A stretch of 64,000 nt of DNA from Streptomyces sp. TLI_146 (lineage in GTDB: Bacteria > Actinomycetota > Actinomycetes > Streptomycetales > Streptomycetaceae). Position numbers and translations under genes: made by a program. This document shows positions 1 through 7,497 of this stretch, piece after piece. The first letter of the stretch is position 1. Each line of letters opens with the position of its first letter. The notes beneath the pieces were generated by a model. It had not been told where the DNA came from. It searched no databases and saw only the letters and a program-made list of their open reading frames with translations. Where the stretch lies: the NCBI RefSeq assembly GCF_002846415.1, contig NZ_PJMX01000001.1, positions 62,001 to 126,000 on the forward strand. Reading direction: 5' to 3'.

Positions 1-357
1 GGGCTCGCCACGGTCTCCACCACCTTCCACGACCCCGCCGTCCTCGGCCTCGTCCGGGCCACGCTGCGCGCGGTTTGCGCCGAGGGGCTGTGCTGTGTGC
101 AGGGCTTCATCCAGGACAGCGGCGCCATCACCATCACCGAGCTGAACGTACGGGTGGCCGGCGGCTTCCCGCTGGCCGAAGCGGCCGGAGCCGACCTCGT
201 CGGCCAGATGGTACGCGGCCTGTTCCACCTGCCGGTCGACCACGACACGCTCACCTACCGGCCCGGGATGTTCCTGACCAACTACGTCGAGACGCTGGCT
301 ATCGGTAACGCCGCTGACCTGGAGCGCATCGTCACCGCCGAGGAGGCTGGCGCATGA
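1..357 (+). CDS. ATP-grasp ligase, C-terminal part (5' end outside window)
   Basis: The reading frame is open from base 1 and ends in TGA at 355-357, so only the last 118 residues are present. The stretch ITELNVRVAGGFPLAEAAG is the ATP-grasp signature in which Glu and Asn bind the metal-ATP complex and ExNxRxxGG closes the active site. ATP-grasp enzymes join a carboxylate to an amine or thiol through an acyl-phosphate. The stop overlaps the ATG of the next gene (ATGA), so the two are translationally coupled. The aminotransferase and phosphatase that follow suggest a small-molecule biosynthetic operon; the substrate cannot be told from this fragment. Confidence 0.85.
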   Translation, partial: GLATVSTTFHDPAVLGLVRATLRAVCAEGLCCVQGFIQDSGAITITELNVRVAGGFPLAEAAGADLVGQMVRGLFHLPVDHDTLTYRPGMFLTNYVETLAIGNAADLERIVTAEEAGA

Positions 358-1493
358 CCGCGACCCGTCCCGACCACCGACGCAACGCCAGTCCCTTCCT
401 CTACGGGGCAGAGGCGGCCGCCGTCGCTCGCGTGCTGGAGAGCGGCCATTACGGGCACACCGATCTCACCGAGGAGTTCGAGCGGCGGGTCGCCGCCTAC
501 CTTGGCGCGCCCGACGTGGTGGCCGTCTCCTCCGGCACGGCCGCCCTCCACAGTGCCCTGCTCGCCGTCGGCATCGGCGCCGGTGACGAGGTGGTCGTGC
601 CGTCCATGACCTTCTGCGCCACCGTGCAGGCCGTCCTCGCCGTTGGAGCGACCCCGCGGTTCGTCGACGTCGACGCCGCCACCCTTTGCGTTACCCCGCA
701 GCTGGTCATGGAGGCGGTCACTGACTCCACGGCCGCCGTCCTCCCGGTCTTCTTCGGCGGCCGGGCCGTCGACCTCGCCCCGATCCGCGCGGACCTCAGC
801 GAGCGGGGCATCGTCGTCATCGAGGACGCCGCGCACGCCTTCGGTTCCCGCAACCGCACGGGCGCCGGCCTCGTTGGTGGCGACGGAACGGCCCTGACGT
901 GCTTCTCCTTCGGGCCGATCAAGAACCTGACCTGCGGCCAAGGCGGCGCGGTCATCCCCCGCACACCCGAGGAGGCCGCGACCATCCGCCAACTCCGCCT
1001 CCTGGGGGTCGTGCAGTCGCAGAGTGAGCGCGCGGAGAGAACCGCGTACCAGGTGGCCAGTTTCGGCCTGCGCTACCAGCTCTCGGCCATCAACGCCGCC
1101 ATCGGCCTGGCCCAGTTGAACGGCTTCGACACCGCGGCGGCGACCCGGCGCCACCTCTGGCGCACCTACCGGAGCGCACTCGCCGAGCTGGACGGCGTGA
1201 CGCTCATCGACGTCGACCCCGACCACGCGGTGCCGCACCTGTGCCAGGTCCGCGTGCAGCGGCGCAACGAGGTCTTCGTGCACCTGCGGGCAGCGAACGT
1301 CGGGGTCGGGGTGCACTACCCGCCCAACCATCTCCAGCCCGCGTTCGCGTCCTGGCGGCGCCCCCTGCCGGTCACCGAGCAAGTCGGCGCGGAGATCCTG
1401 AGCCTGCCCTTCCACCAGCACCTCACCGGGGCCGACGTTCACCACGTCGTGAGCACCCTGCGCGATGCCCTCCAGCACGCCGGGGGCTCGTGA
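354..1493 (+). CDS. DegT/DnrJ/EryC1/StrS family PLP-dependent aminotransferase
   Basis: 379 residues, the usual size for this family of sugar and cyclitol aminotransferases. Visible features are the N-terminal SSGTAALHSAL cofactor-phosphate region (about residues 59-69), VIEDAAHAFGS (about 155-164), whose Asp contacts the PLP pyridine nitrogen, and FSFGPIKNLTCGQGG with the Schiff-base lysine at about residue 190. The enzyme is expected to move an amino group from Glu or Gln onto a keto-sugar, keto-cyclitol or similar ketone. ATG at 354 overlaps the upstream ATP-grasp stop, and its own stop overlaps the next start (TGATG), so it is the middle gene of a coupled operon. The substrate is unknown. 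Confidence 0.93.
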   Translation: MTATRPDHRRNASPFLYGAEAAAVARVLESGHYGHTDLTEEFERRVAAYLGAPDVVAVSSGTAALHSALLAVGIGAGDEVVVPSMTFCATVQAVLAVGATPRFVDVDAATLCVTPQLVMEAVTDSTAAVLPVFFGGRAVDLAPIRADLSERGIVVIEDAAHAFGSRNRTGAGLVGGDGTALTCFSFGPIKNLTCGQGGAVIPRTPEEAATIRQLRLLGVVQSQSERAERTAYQVASFGLRYQLSAINAAIGLAQLNGFDTAAATRRHLWRTYRSALAELDGVTLIDVDPDHAVPHLCQVRVQRRNEVFVHLRAANVGVGVHYPPNHLQPAFASWRRPLPVTEQVGAEILSLPFHQHLTGADVHHVVSTLRDALQHAGGS

Positions 1494-1927
1494 TGCCTGC
1501 CAAGGTACTCACCGTATGCCTGGGCAACTACTGCCGCTCGCCGTTCGCCCAGCTCGCCCTTACTCGCCGGGGCGGATCGCGACTGGCGGTCCGCTCTGCC
1601 GGGCTCATCAGCAAGTGGCAGGACCAGCCAGCCAACCCAGCCATGATCAACGCGGCCCGGCGGCTGGGCTACGACCTCAGCGCCCACCGCGGCCAGCACA
1701 TCACGCTGGAGATGCTGGGATGGGCGGACACCGTCCTCGCCATGGACGCTTCTGTCCTCACCGTGCTGCGGGCTGTCTTCGGTCCGGAGCACGAGAGCAA
1801 GCTGCGCCTCTACCTCGGCGACCGCGACGTCCCCGACCCGATAGGCCAGGACGACGCTGCGTTCGTCGACTGCGCGGTGATGATCGAGGCCGGAACCGCC
1901 CTGCACGGCGGCGGCCGCATCACCTGA
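1493..1927 (+). CDS. Low-molecular-weight protein-tyrosine-phosphatase family protein
   Basis: 144 residues starting at the ATG that overlaps the upstream stop. The signature loop VCLGNYCRSP gives the C-x5-R-S phosphate-binding motif (Cys9, Arg15), and DVPDPIG near residue 115 supplies the general-acid Asp-Pro. These are complete active-site elements, so a working phosphatase is likely. Inside a biosynthetic operon with an ATP-grasp ligase and a StrS-type aminotransferase it may remove a phosphate from a pathway intermediate rather than from protein tyrosine; that is inference. It is the last plus-strand gene before a convergent MurG-like gene 21 bp away. Confidence 0.92.
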   Translation: MPAKVLTVCLGNYCRSPFAQLALTRRGGSRLAVRSAGLISKWQDQPANPAMINAARRLGYDLSAHRGQHITLEMLGWADTVLAMDASVLTVLRAVFGPEHESKLRLYLGDRDVPDPIGQDDAAFVDCAVMIEAGTALHGGGRIT

Positions 1928-1948
1928 CGCCCTTGCCGCTCGGGGCGG

Positions 1949-3130
1949 TCACCCGGATGCTGCGGACAGGAGCACGTCTACGAGCCTGGCTGCGGCATCC
2001 GGGCGTCCGTGCGACCTGGCCGCAGCCGCCATCGCCTTCCGGCGCACCGGGTCCTCAAGGAGCGGGCCCACCGCGTCACGCAGGTGGCGGCCGGTGACCT
2101 CACCAAGGAGCGCGACCGCCGCACCGGACTCCTCCAAGTGCGCCGCGTTGTGCGCCTGCTCGTTGCCGGCTGCCGAGGCGAGCGGGAGGAAGACGGCGGG
2201 CTTGCCCAGGGCAGTCAGCTCGGCCAGCGTGCCCGCGCCGCTGCGCGAGATCACCAGATCGGCCAGCGCCAGCACATCGGGCAACTCCGGCCCGACGAAC
2301 GGGGTGAGGTAATACCGGGCAGCCAGAGCCGCGGGCAGCCCGGCCGCGCGCGCGGACAGCGTCTCCCGGTGGGCAGGACCGCATTGGTGCACCACGTTCG
2401 CCCGCTCCAGCAGCCACGGCAACTCGCCGCCGACCACGTCGTTGATCTGCTGCGAGCCCTGCGCTCCGCCGGTGACATACACCGTCGGCAGGCGGCGCTC
2501 GAACTGGAGGCCCAGCGCGGTCACTGCCTTGTCAGGTTGGCCAGACAGGACCTCCGGGCGCACCGGATTGCCGGTGACCACCGCCGCGGAGCGCACACTC
2601 TGCGGAAGGAGCGGCAAGCTCGACTCCGAGGACAGCGCGATCCGTGTGGCGGAACCGGCGAGCTTGCGGTTGGCGAGGCCGAGCCTCACGGTCTGCTCGT
2701 GCAGGACCAGCGGGACCTTGCACATGCGTGCAGCCAGCCCCGTCGGCACGGCCACGTAGCCGCCCGTCGCAAGCACGACGTCCGGCCGGAAGCCCGCAAC
2801 TGCCTTGCGGGCCTGGGCGACCCCAAGCGGAACACGCGCCATATCACGGACATTGGCGGGCGACACCATCTTCAACGGGTTCGACGACCGCCGGATCTTC
2901 CCCGTCGCGACCGTCGTGAACGCGATGCCCTCCGCACTCGTCACCCGTGCCTCCAGGCCCTCGGCGGTGCCGATCCACAGCACATCAAGCGGGCGGCCGT
3001 CGGCGGCCAGGCGAGCCTGCAACGTGCGGATCGCGGTGAGCGCGGGATAGGTATGACCGCCGGTACCTCCTCCCGTGACGATCAAACGGAAAGCGGCCGG
3101 AGACTGAGAAGCGCTGTTCACTTCGAGCAC
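1949..3130 (-). CDS. MurG-like UDP-GlcNAc transferase paralogue
   Basis: 393 residues of the GT28 glycosyltransferase family. The N-terminal acceptor site loop VTGGGTGGHTYPAL (residues about 18-31), GGAQGSQQIND, HQCGPAH and the sugar-nucleotide site ISRSGAGTLAELTALGKPAVFLPL followed by EQAHNA match MurG, which adds GlcNAc to lipid I. It is not beside the division/cell-wall cluster where the housekeeping murG sits, so it is probably a second copy recruited to the adjacent biosynthetic operon or acting as a self-resistance variant (inference). GTG 3130 is the longest start; GTG 3121, preceded by AAGG, is equally possible. It converges on the phosphatase gene. Confidence 0.88.
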   Translation of the reverse strand: MLEVNSASQSPAAFRLIVTGGGTGGHTYPALTAIRTLQARLAADGRPLDVLWIGTAEGLEARVTSAEGIAFTTVATGKIRRSSNPLKMVSPANVRDMARVPLGVAQARKAVAGFRPDVVLATGGYVAVPTGLAARMCKVPLVLHEQTVRLGLANRKLAGSATRIALSSESSLPLLPQSVRSAAVVTGNPVRPEVLSGQPDKAVTALGLQFERRLPTVYVTGGAQGSQQINDVVGGELPWLLERANVVHQCGPAHRETLSARAAGLPAALAARYYLTPFVGPELPDVLALADLVISRSGAGTLAELTALGKPAVFLPLASAAGNEQAHNAAHLEESGAAVALLGEVTGRHLRDAVGPLLEDPVRRKAMAAAARSHGRPDAAARLVDVLLSAASG

Positions 3131-3244
3131 CTTAGTGCTTACCGGCCGGGCACGAAGCCGCTTCCCGCGTGCACCACCGGATTCCGGCCGCTGCGGGGCG
3201 CGCCATATGGGTGTGCGAAATCGAGAGAGGCTCGTCGACGGTTC

Positions 3245-3790
3245 TCAGCGGGCCTTTCCTTGCTTGGGCGTGGTGAGGTCTACGACGGCCCACAGGCGTG
3301 TGCCGTCCGGGGCGTGGTCGCTGCCGCAGGCGGCAACTGAAGGGCAGTCAGCGACCGTGGTCAGGGACAGCTGGGCGGTCGTGTCGTGGAGGGACTGGTG
3401 GCTGAGCACGAGGATGCAGGCACGGCCCCCTTCATCAGCCAGGTGCACGCTGATCCGCCGGCCCGCATCCGCCACCGCCGGCGCGATCAGCACGGCCGCC
3501 ACCTGGCGGACCGCAGTCTCGTCGGGCCGGTAGCCCCAGGCACGGAGCTGTTCGACGATGCGGCGCTGGGCGGTGGAAGCGGTCCACAAGGCGGACTCCA
3601 TCGGCCAGTTCACGCACCGGCGGTTCGACAGCCGCACGCGCGCACGCGACCCCTGCACCAGCGGTGCGGGGGCGTGCTGGGTGCCGGGTTCGGGCGGGAA
3701 CGGGGACGGCGGCTTCTTCGGCGGCGGTGGGGATTTCGGCGGGAAATCCGGCCGGTGCTCCCGTGCGGCACTCTCGGAGGTCTCGGACAT
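3245..3790 (-). CDS. Hypothetical protein with proline-rich N terminus, HATPase-like C-terminal fold
   Basis: 181 residues from the ATG at 3790, chosen because GAGGAGG lies 7 bases upstream; a longer frame reaches 3844. Residues about 15-40 are a Pro/Lys-rich low-complexity segment. The remainder, with spaced helices and an ending LWAVVDLTTP, resembles the Streptomyces ATP-binding (anti-sigma kinase-like) proteins in outline. The asparagine and glycine boxes needed for ATP binding are not evident, so a catalytic role is doubtful. No partner gene is adjacent. Treat the assignment as a fold guess only. Confidence 0.6.
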   Translation of the reverse strand: MSETSESAAREHRPDFPPKSPPPPKKPPSPFPPEPGTQHAPAPLVQGSRARVRLSNRRCVNWPMESALWTASTAQRRIVEQLRAWGYRPDETAVRQVAAVLIAPAVADAGRRISVHLADEGGRACILVLSHQSLHDTTAQLSLTTVADCPSVAACGSDHAPDGTRLWAVVDLTTPKQGKAR

Positions 3791-4128
3791 TGCTAGGTCC
3801 TCCTCGCCTGCCGCACGAGCCGCAACCGACTCCGTACAGCCCATGCTAGGCCTGACAGTGGCAGGCCGTCAGCGCCTCCCCCGAACGGGTGACTACACCA
3901 GCACCAGGAACCGGGCCGGTGAGCCCGCCGCCTTGGGCTGGCTACGGATGGGCGCTTGACCGTGCCCATGGGAAAGCCGCACGCGGACATGCCGCCGCTG
4001 CTGCGGTCATGCAGCCTCCAGGCGGACGGCGGCGGGTCAAGAACTCCTAACGATGCCCCCATACCGGCCGAGTGGTGGTGTGCGTGCATCATGACGGCAG
4101 TTGATGTGCGTGGGGGGGGGGAGCGAGG
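3791..4128. other. Intergenic region, no gene recognised
   Basis: 338 bases between divergent genes. It holds the Shine-Dalgarno of the minus-strand gene and a run of nine G at about 4112-4120 just upstream of the DUF5959 start. No convincing promoter or RNA was recognised. Confidence 0.5.
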
Positions 4129-4597
4129 ATGGCCGAGGACAACGCTGTGGATCTCATTTGTCTGGCCGACGGGGAGAGCTGTCTCCTGGTGCGGGTGCTG
4201 AGCCGTCACCTGCCCCGGGGTGTTGCCCCGGCACGATTTCCTCGACGCTGAGATCGTCGTCACCAGCGGGTTCGCCCGGGGACCCCTGGAGGTGTGTCTG
4301 GCCCCGGACGACTTGGACAGCTGGCAGCAGGTCTTGGACGCGCTTGCCGCCGGGCAGGGTGCCATCTGGATGGACGACGGGCGCAACCCCGAAATCCGAT
4401 TCGAAATGTCCAGCCAGGCCGGGATCGTCGTGGTTGTGGTGGAGGACCTCGCTGATACGGGGACGCCCGTGCGGGTTCCGGTGCGTCTGGCTGATGGGTG
4501 GGCTGATGATCACTACGAACGGCTGCAGCGCGTCAGGGCGACGTGGCCCCAAGAAGTGGTGGAGAGAGCCCCGGGTGCCTATGAGTGGCGGCGCTAA
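4129..4597 (+). CDS. DUF5959 family protein, interrupted by a +1 frameshift at codon 29
   Basis: ATG 4129 opens a frame reading DLICLADGESCLLVRVLSR, the usual N terminus of this family, which stops at 4249-4251. The rest of the domain (HDFLDAEIVVTSGF to GAYEWRR) continues in the +1 frame from about 4216 to TAA 4597. Skipping one base after the CCC proline codon at 4213-4215 (context CTG CCC CGG) joins them into a continuous protein of 155 residues, with the join falling at a Pro-Gly. The downstream frame alone could start at GTG 4220 but would lack the first strands. The second family member at 33793-34222 is broken in the same direction at the same codon number. Alternatives are a pseudogene or a homopolymer sequencing error. 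Function of DUF5959 is unknown to me. Confidence 0.65.
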
Positions 4598-4761
4598 GCC
4601 GCCGACAACCCACGCCATCAGATCAGTACGCATCCAGGGTGAGAAAGCCCTCGTGGTGTCGTCCCGGCTCTCCCAGCGGGGCCGATGCGTACCGTAGCAA
4701 CCCGAACGTCGACTGCGGGGGCGACGAACGCCAAGCCGCAGCAGGTAAATCTCCCCGCAGG

Positions 4762-5226
4762 TCAGAGCGCGATCGGCCGGTACTTCATCGCCTCGTCCAC
4801 GATCTGCTCGGCAGACGCATCCTTCAGGGCGTCCGACGGGTGGAAGACCAGGTCACTCACCCCGGGATGCGGCACGTTCGCTTCCAGGAGCCGCAGATAG
4901 TAGCTGCTCTCCGGGGAGGCCGTCAGCAGTCTGCGGACACACTCAACGAGTTCGTCGCGGGAAATGTCCGCCACTACGGGGCGGGCCGGCCGGGCCGCCT
5001 CCTTCGCGAAGTCCTCCAGGCTCCTGCTGCCGTGGTACCCCGCGAAGTCGAAAGCCTCGTAGGCGTGCCCCGTCATCGCGTTGAAGGCCGCGATCGCCTC
5101 GTCTGCCGCCTCCGGGCGCGACGTCACCAGACCATCGATGCGTTCGATCTCCGTACACAGCTCGTCCAACCACTGCCGATCCACGGGTGGGGGCAACAAC
5201 TCCGGTCTCAGGTCCACAGCCCGCAT
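4762..5226 (-). CDS. Hypothetical protein, 154 aa
   Basis: Starts at ATG 5226, preceded by GGGGGA about 4 bases upstream; the longer frame to 5472 runs through the repeat array and is unlikely to be translated. The protein is soluble and acidic, without signal peptide or membrane segment, and mostly helical by composition (for example EDFAKEAARP and DELVECVRRLL). I do not recognise a family. It is divergent from the conjugation operon, with the GTGGTGGGG array in the shared intergenic region, so it could be co-regulated with transfer or encode a regulator; no HTH is visible. Confidence 0.7.
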   Translation of the reverse strand: MRAVDLRPELLPPPVDRQWLDELCTEIERIDGLVTSRPEAADEAIAAFNAMTGHAYEAFDFAGYHGSRSLEDFAKEAARPARPVVADISRDELVECVRRLLTASPESSYYLRLLEANVPHPGVSDLVFHPSDALKDASAEQIVDEAMKYRPIAL

Positions 5227-5302
5227 TATGTCCCCCGGCACCGACACAGGCCCGCGACAGTGCGTTGCGGACCGGCCAGAGCAGCCAGAGCCGGCCAGTT
5301 GT

Positions 5303-5612
5303 CGTGGTGGGGCCCACCACGCCCCCCACCACGCCCCTGTGAGAGACCGGATCCCTCCAGACTGCGCAACCGGCACGTCATATGGAGTTGCGCAACACGG
5401 CGCGGCCCGGCCCACCGGGCACACGTGACCGGGTGCGCAGCCGGAGCGACGGTCCGCGCAACGACTGCGCACGCCCTCCCCTGTTGCCCCCGTCGGACGG
5501 CATCCGCGCGGCGTGGTGGGGGCGCGAGTGGGCCCACCATGGCCCCCACCACGGTTTCTGTGTCCTGTTCGTGACTGTGGTGGGGGTCTGGTGGTGGGTG
5601 GTGTGGTGGGGG
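5303..5612. promoter_or_regulatory. Array of GTGGTGGGG/CCCCACCAC repeats upstream of the conjugation operon
   Basis: Three clusters are visible. At 5303-5321 CGTGGTGGGGCCCACCACG is an inverted repeat with perfect 9-bp arms around a central G, followed by another half-site ending at 5333. At 5512-5553 two perfect 12-bp arms (CGTGGTGGGGGC and GCCCCCACCACG) flank an 18-bp loop that itself contains the palindrome GTGGGCCCAC (5528-5537). At 5577-5612 GTGGTGGGGG occurs as direct repeats (5577-5586 and 5603-5612) with a related copy between. The last cluster ends about 55 bases before the first transfer gene. Binding sites for a transfer repressor are the natural reading; an origin-like iteron role is an alternative. 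Confidence 0.7.
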
Positions 5613-5666
5613 CCGGAGGGTTTCCTCAAGGTCAGCAATCACCCATTCTGACCTGGGAGTTCGACC

Positions 5667-6602
5667 ATGTCCTCTGGCATGCAGGCTTCGCCTGGCGCGG
5701 CTGCCGCTCCGACGGCGGGGGGCGCGCGGCTGGAGGTGATGCGGCGGCGTGTCCGCTTCTCGCGCCTCGCCCTGTGGGCCGCCATCGCCTCCGGTCCCAT
5801 CGCCCTGGCGGTCGCCGTCGCCTCCAGCACACCCACGGTGAGGGCGGCCACCCCGGCCCAGCCCGCGCCGTCGCGCAGTACGACGGCCGCCGCTGAGGCG
5901 GCCCCGGCGGGCTATGCGCAGCTGTTCGTCAGCGCGTGGCTGCGCAGCACGACGAGTGATCCGTCGAGTGCGCAGGCGCGGCTTGCGCAGTCGATGGCGC
6001 CCAGCGTCGAGTTGCCCGAATCGGCGGGTGCGCAAGCAGGGCCCGCGTCGGTGACCGTGCTGCGCAGTGCGCGGCGGGGTAGCGGCGTGTGGTCGGTGAC
6101 GGTGGCCGCGCAGTACACCGACGGCACGGTGCGCTACTACGCGGTCCCGGTTGCCGCCGGTGCCTCGGGCACCTCGTTCGCCGTGACGGGTGCGCCGGGT
6201 GTGGTTGCCGGACCAGGCCGGGCCGCGGTGGCGAAGTCGCCGTACGGCGTGTCGGTCCGGGCCGGTGATCTCACGTCCGCCATCGGGCGGTTCCTCGGCG
6301 CCTACCTCACCGGGGCCGGCGAGGTCGAGCGTTACCTCGCGCCCGGCGTGAAGCTCAGTGCTGTCTCCCCCGCCCCGTTCCAAGGGGCCACAGTGCAGCG
6401 GATATCCGCCGCCGAGACCGCAGCGGCAGCTGAGCGCGTCCCGGCCGACGGCACCACGGTCCGGGTCCTGGCCACGGTGGAGGCCCGCGACCGCGGCGGC
6501 CGGTGGCCGCTGGCGTACGAACTCGCCCTCAAGGCCCGCTCAGGCCGCTGGGAGATCACGGCGCTGGAATCCGGGGCCGCCCAGGACGGGGGTTCCCGGT
6601 GA
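5667..6602 (+). CDS. TcpC/VirB8-like conjugal transfer membrane protein
   Basis: 311 residues from ATG 5667 with GGGAG 7 bases upstream. A short cytoplasmic N terminus is followed by one transmembrane segment (about residues 32-53), an Ala/Thr/Pro linker and an extracytoplasmic part holding two repeated domains (about 85-185 and 200-305), the NTF2-like duplicated layout of TcpC and VirB8. Such proteins bridge the inner channel of Gram-positive type IV secretion systems. It is the first gene of the operon, directly behind the repeat array, and its stop overlaps the GTG of the next gene. Confidence 0.8.
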   Translation: MSSGMQASPGAAAAPTAGGARLEVMRRRVRFSRLALWAAIASGPIALAVAVASSTPTVRAATPAQPAPSRSTTAAAEAAPAGYAQLFVSAWLRSTTSDPSSAQARLAQSMAPSVELPESAGAQAGPASVTVLRSARRGSGVWSVTVAAQYTDGTVRYYAVPVAAGASGTSFAVTGAPGVVAGPGRAAVAKSPYGVSVRAGDLTSAIGRFLGAYLTGAGEVERYLAPGVKLSAVSPAPFQGATVQRISAAETAAAAERVPADGTTVRVLATVEARDRGGRWPLAYELALKARSGRWEITALESGAAQDGGSR

Positions 6603-6943
6603 ACACGGTGCACACTCTGATGCTCGCCGGAGAGCTCAACGACCTCGGTGACAGCTGGATCAGCATGTTCAAGGAGTGGGCGACCAAGAGCCTGCAGACC
6701 GGCCTGGTTTGCTTGGTGGTCGTCATCATGATCCAGAAATTCAGTCTCAAGGCCGGGATCGGCGCGTTGCTCTTGATGATCATCGCGCTCGGGCTGTACA
6801 ACTCCCGCGACAGCCTGGCGAAGATGTTCGAAGACGAGGTGAACAACCCGTCCAAGGGCGCCCCCGCCATCCCCGGCATCGTCCAACAGGTCGACCCCAC
6901 GGCCTCCCTCGAGCTTGCGCCGAGCGACGGGGGTTGGCTGTGA
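6599..6943 (+). CDS. Small membrane protein of the type IV secretion operon
   Basis: 114 residues beginning at GTG 6599, which overlaps the upstream stop (GTGA). Two hydrophobic stretches (GLVCLVVVIMIQ and IGALLLMIIALGLY, about residues 38-66) flank a short turn, leaving hydrophilic ends. Size and operon position, between a TcpC-like protein and a PrgI/VirB3-like protein, fit the small TcpD- or pilin-like subunits of Gram-positive conjugation systems, but no diagnostic motif is present. Confidence 0.75.
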   Translation: MNTVHTLMLAGELNDLGDSWISMFKEWATKSLQTGLVCLVVVIMIQKFSLKAGIGALLLMIIALGLYNSRDSLAKMFEDEVNNPSKGAPAIPGIVQQVDPTASLELAPSDGGWL

Positions 6944-7497
6944 GCGCGGCCGCGGCGCGGGTGGGCCGCTTCTACACCACGGCGCGCCGCCACCCGTGGG
7001 TGCTGGGCAAGGTCGCCGACTGGCGAATCCCCCTCGGCCCCTACACTCCCGCGCAGATAGCGGTCGTCGTCGGCGGGGGCCTGCTCCTGGTCAAGACGAT
7101 CAGCTGGTGGTCGTGGATGGGACCAGTGCCGGTCGCGGCCTGGGTCCTGGCCGTCTGGACCGTACGCCGACCCACGATGAGGGGGCGCGCCCCGATCCAG
7201 GCCGCTGTGGGCTGGGCGATGCTCAGCTGGCAGCCGCGGGGCGGGCGGATCGGCGGGCGGGCCGCCCGCGACCGCGCTCCACGGGCGCTGCTCGGCGGCT
7301 TCACCATCGAGGCGGAGCCCGCACCAGTCGCTTCGGCCGCTCCGCCGTCCGCGCGGGCGCCCCGCCGGAGCAGGGCCGCCGCACGGCGTGCGTCTTCGCC
7401 CCGCCCTTCTGTCCGGACCGCTCCCGCAGCTCCGGTGGGGCCGGTGTCGGCTGTGCAGCAGCTGCTCGCACGGTCCGAGTACGGGGGTGTGCGGTGA
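6940..7497 (+). CDS. PrgI/VirB3-like membrane protein
   Basis: 185 residues from GTG 6940, overlapping the upstream stop. An N-terminal region with RIPLGPYTPAQIAVV leads into two closely spaced hydrophobic helices (about residues 35-70) separated by a tryptophan-rich turn, the arrangement of PrgI/VirB3 proteins, which dock the VirB4 ATPase to the membrane. The C-terminal 70 residues are Ala/Arg/Pro-rich and probably disordered. The position immediately before the VirB4-like gene is the standard order for this pair. Confidence 0.75.
   Translation: MSAAAARVGRFYTTARRHPWVLGKVADWRIPLGPYTPAQIAVVVGGGLLLVKTISWWSWMGPVPVAAWVLAVWTVRRPTMRGRAPIQAAVGWAMLSWQPRGGRIGGRAARDRAPRALLGGFTIEAEPAPVASAAPPSARAPRRSRAAARRASSPRPSVRTAPAAPVGPVSAVQQLLARSEYGGVR

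Noticed and set aside
282..1478. 398-residue open frame on the minus strand opposite the aminotransferase
   Set aside because: Arg/Gly/Asp-rich shadow of a well-supported plus-strand gene; no domain.
5303..5612. CRISPR array
   Set aside because: Repeats are short (9-12 bp), irregularly spaced and both direct and inverted; no cas genes.
5226..6383. 385-residue minus-strand frame over the repeat array and TcpC-like gene
   Set aside because: Composition of His/Arg/Gly runs, no ribosome site; overlaps regulatory repeats and a supported gene.
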